A DNA stretch of 7,792 bases, taken from Halomonas sp. (GTDB taxonomy: Bacteria > Pseudomonadota > Gammaproteobacteria > Pseudomonadales > Oleiphilaceae). Below are positions 7,359 through 7,792 of the stretch, in pieces. The stretch lies in the NCBI GenBank assembly GCA_007135745.1, contig SLIH01000001.1:1-7792 (forward strand), given 5' to 3'. The notes under the pieces were generated by a model, which made no database searches, was not told the DNA's origin, and saw only the letters and a list, made by a program, of their open reading frames with translations. The position numbers were made by a program, and so were the translations under genes. Position 1 is the first letter of the stretch. Each line of letters starts with the position of its first letter.

Positions 7359-7792
7359 ATGAAAACGCGTGACTGCACTCTGGCTCTGGCGGTGACCACA
7401 GTGGCACTGACTGGCTGCTTTGAAACCCAGCGCGATGAAACCTTTGAGGATACCGTCACCCTTGATGATGTGGAGGTGCGCATACTGCACGCCGTCGAGG
7501 ATGCCCCCACGGTCAATGTACTGGTGGATGATGAGCGCAAAGTGTCCGATCTGGGTTTCCTGCAGGCGCCCACTGAATCCATTGAGGCAGGCACCCGCAG
7601 GCTATCCCTCGAGGGACTGATCGGGCTGGATTCTGTGGAACTTCTGCTGGAAAGCGTGGAACTCGAGTTTGAGGAAGGGCGCCGCTATGACATTCTCATT
7701 GGCGGGCGACTGGATGAGGACAGCGTTGAGGTGGTCGTGCTGGGCCTGGATGATGAGCCTTTCCCCCCCGAGGATGACGACGAAGACGCGGA
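7359..7792 (+). CDS. Acidic DUF4397-like lipoprotein (3' end outside window)
   Basis: The frame is open from ATG 7359 to the window end, about 144 codons. AAAGGA at 7346-7351, seven bases before the ATG, supports the start. Residues 1-20 are a short lipoprotein signal with lipobox LTGC (C20). A phenylalanine at +2 predicts an outer-membrane location. Residues about 40-60 read VRILHAVEDAPTVNVLVDD, which fits the opening of DUF4397 domains (R-V-x-H-A-x-P-D-A-P-x-V-D-V). This is an extracytoplasmic beta-rich domain of unknown function. The mature protein is strongly acidic and the visible end is an Asp/Glu-rich stretch (DDEPFPPEDDDEDA), perhaps a linker between repeated domains or a sign of a salt-adapted host. 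DUF4397 proteins often carry two such domains, so more may follow beyond the window. The domain call is from pattern recognition only. Confidence 0.75.
   Translation, partial: MKTRDCTLALAVTTVALTGCFETQRDETFEDTVTLDDVEVRILHAVEDAPTVNVLVDDERKVSDLGFLQAPTESIEAGTRRLSLEGLIGLDSVELLLESVELEFEEGRRYDILIGGRLDEDSVEVVVLGLDDEPFPPEDDDEDA

Overview
The window (7,792 bases, GC-rich, roughly 60% by eye) reads as a chromosomal segment of a gammaproteobacterium. The DUF3080 lipoprotein, the SmrA-type Smr protein and the acireductone-synthase-like gene all point to a marine or halophilic member of the Marinobacter/Halomonas/Alcanivorax kind. This assignment rests on gene content and protein style only. There are no RNA genes, insertion sequences, CRISPR arrays or integrase genes. 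Genes are densely packed and no stretch over 300 bases lacks one.

Layout. The left end (1-1021, minus strand) holds the first 340 codons of a response regulator with an N-terminal receiver domain followed by TPR repeats; its 3' end lies outside the window. A 162-base divergent intergenic region follows and carries three exact copies, plus one degenerate copy, of CTGGAAA spaced 31-36 bases apart. All remaining genes are on the plus strand: smrA (1184-1765), iorA (1802-2287), iorB (2284-4503), xdhC (4507-5499), an mtnC-like gene (5521-6216), a DUF3080 lipoprotein gene (6194-7246) and, after a 112-base gap, the start of an acidic DUF4397-type lipoprotein gene (7359 to the window end).

How the genes work together. 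iorA, iorB and xdhC form one tight unit, with a 4-base overlap and then a 3-base gap. IorA is the two-cluster [2Fe-2S] subunit and IorB the molybdenum-cofactor subunit of a xanthine-oxidase-family dehydrogenase. IorB has a twin-arginine signal, so the enzyme is expected to mature in the cytoplasm, with XdhC supplying sulfurated cofactor, and then to be exported folded with IorA. No cytochrome c subunit is present, so its electron acceptor is unknown, as is its substrate. The gene after xdhC encodes a divergent member of the MtnC enolase-phosphatase family with changes in several signature motifs and no other methionine-salvage genes beside it. It overlaps the DUF3080 lipoprotein gene. Whether these last genes relate to the dehydrogenase or are only co-transcribed with it cannot be told from the sequence.

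The best leads are the altered motifs of the MtnC-like protein in its unusual setting, the IorAB enzyme with no visible electron acceptor and a lipobox-like cysteine after its Tat signal, and the repeat array before the response regulator gene.
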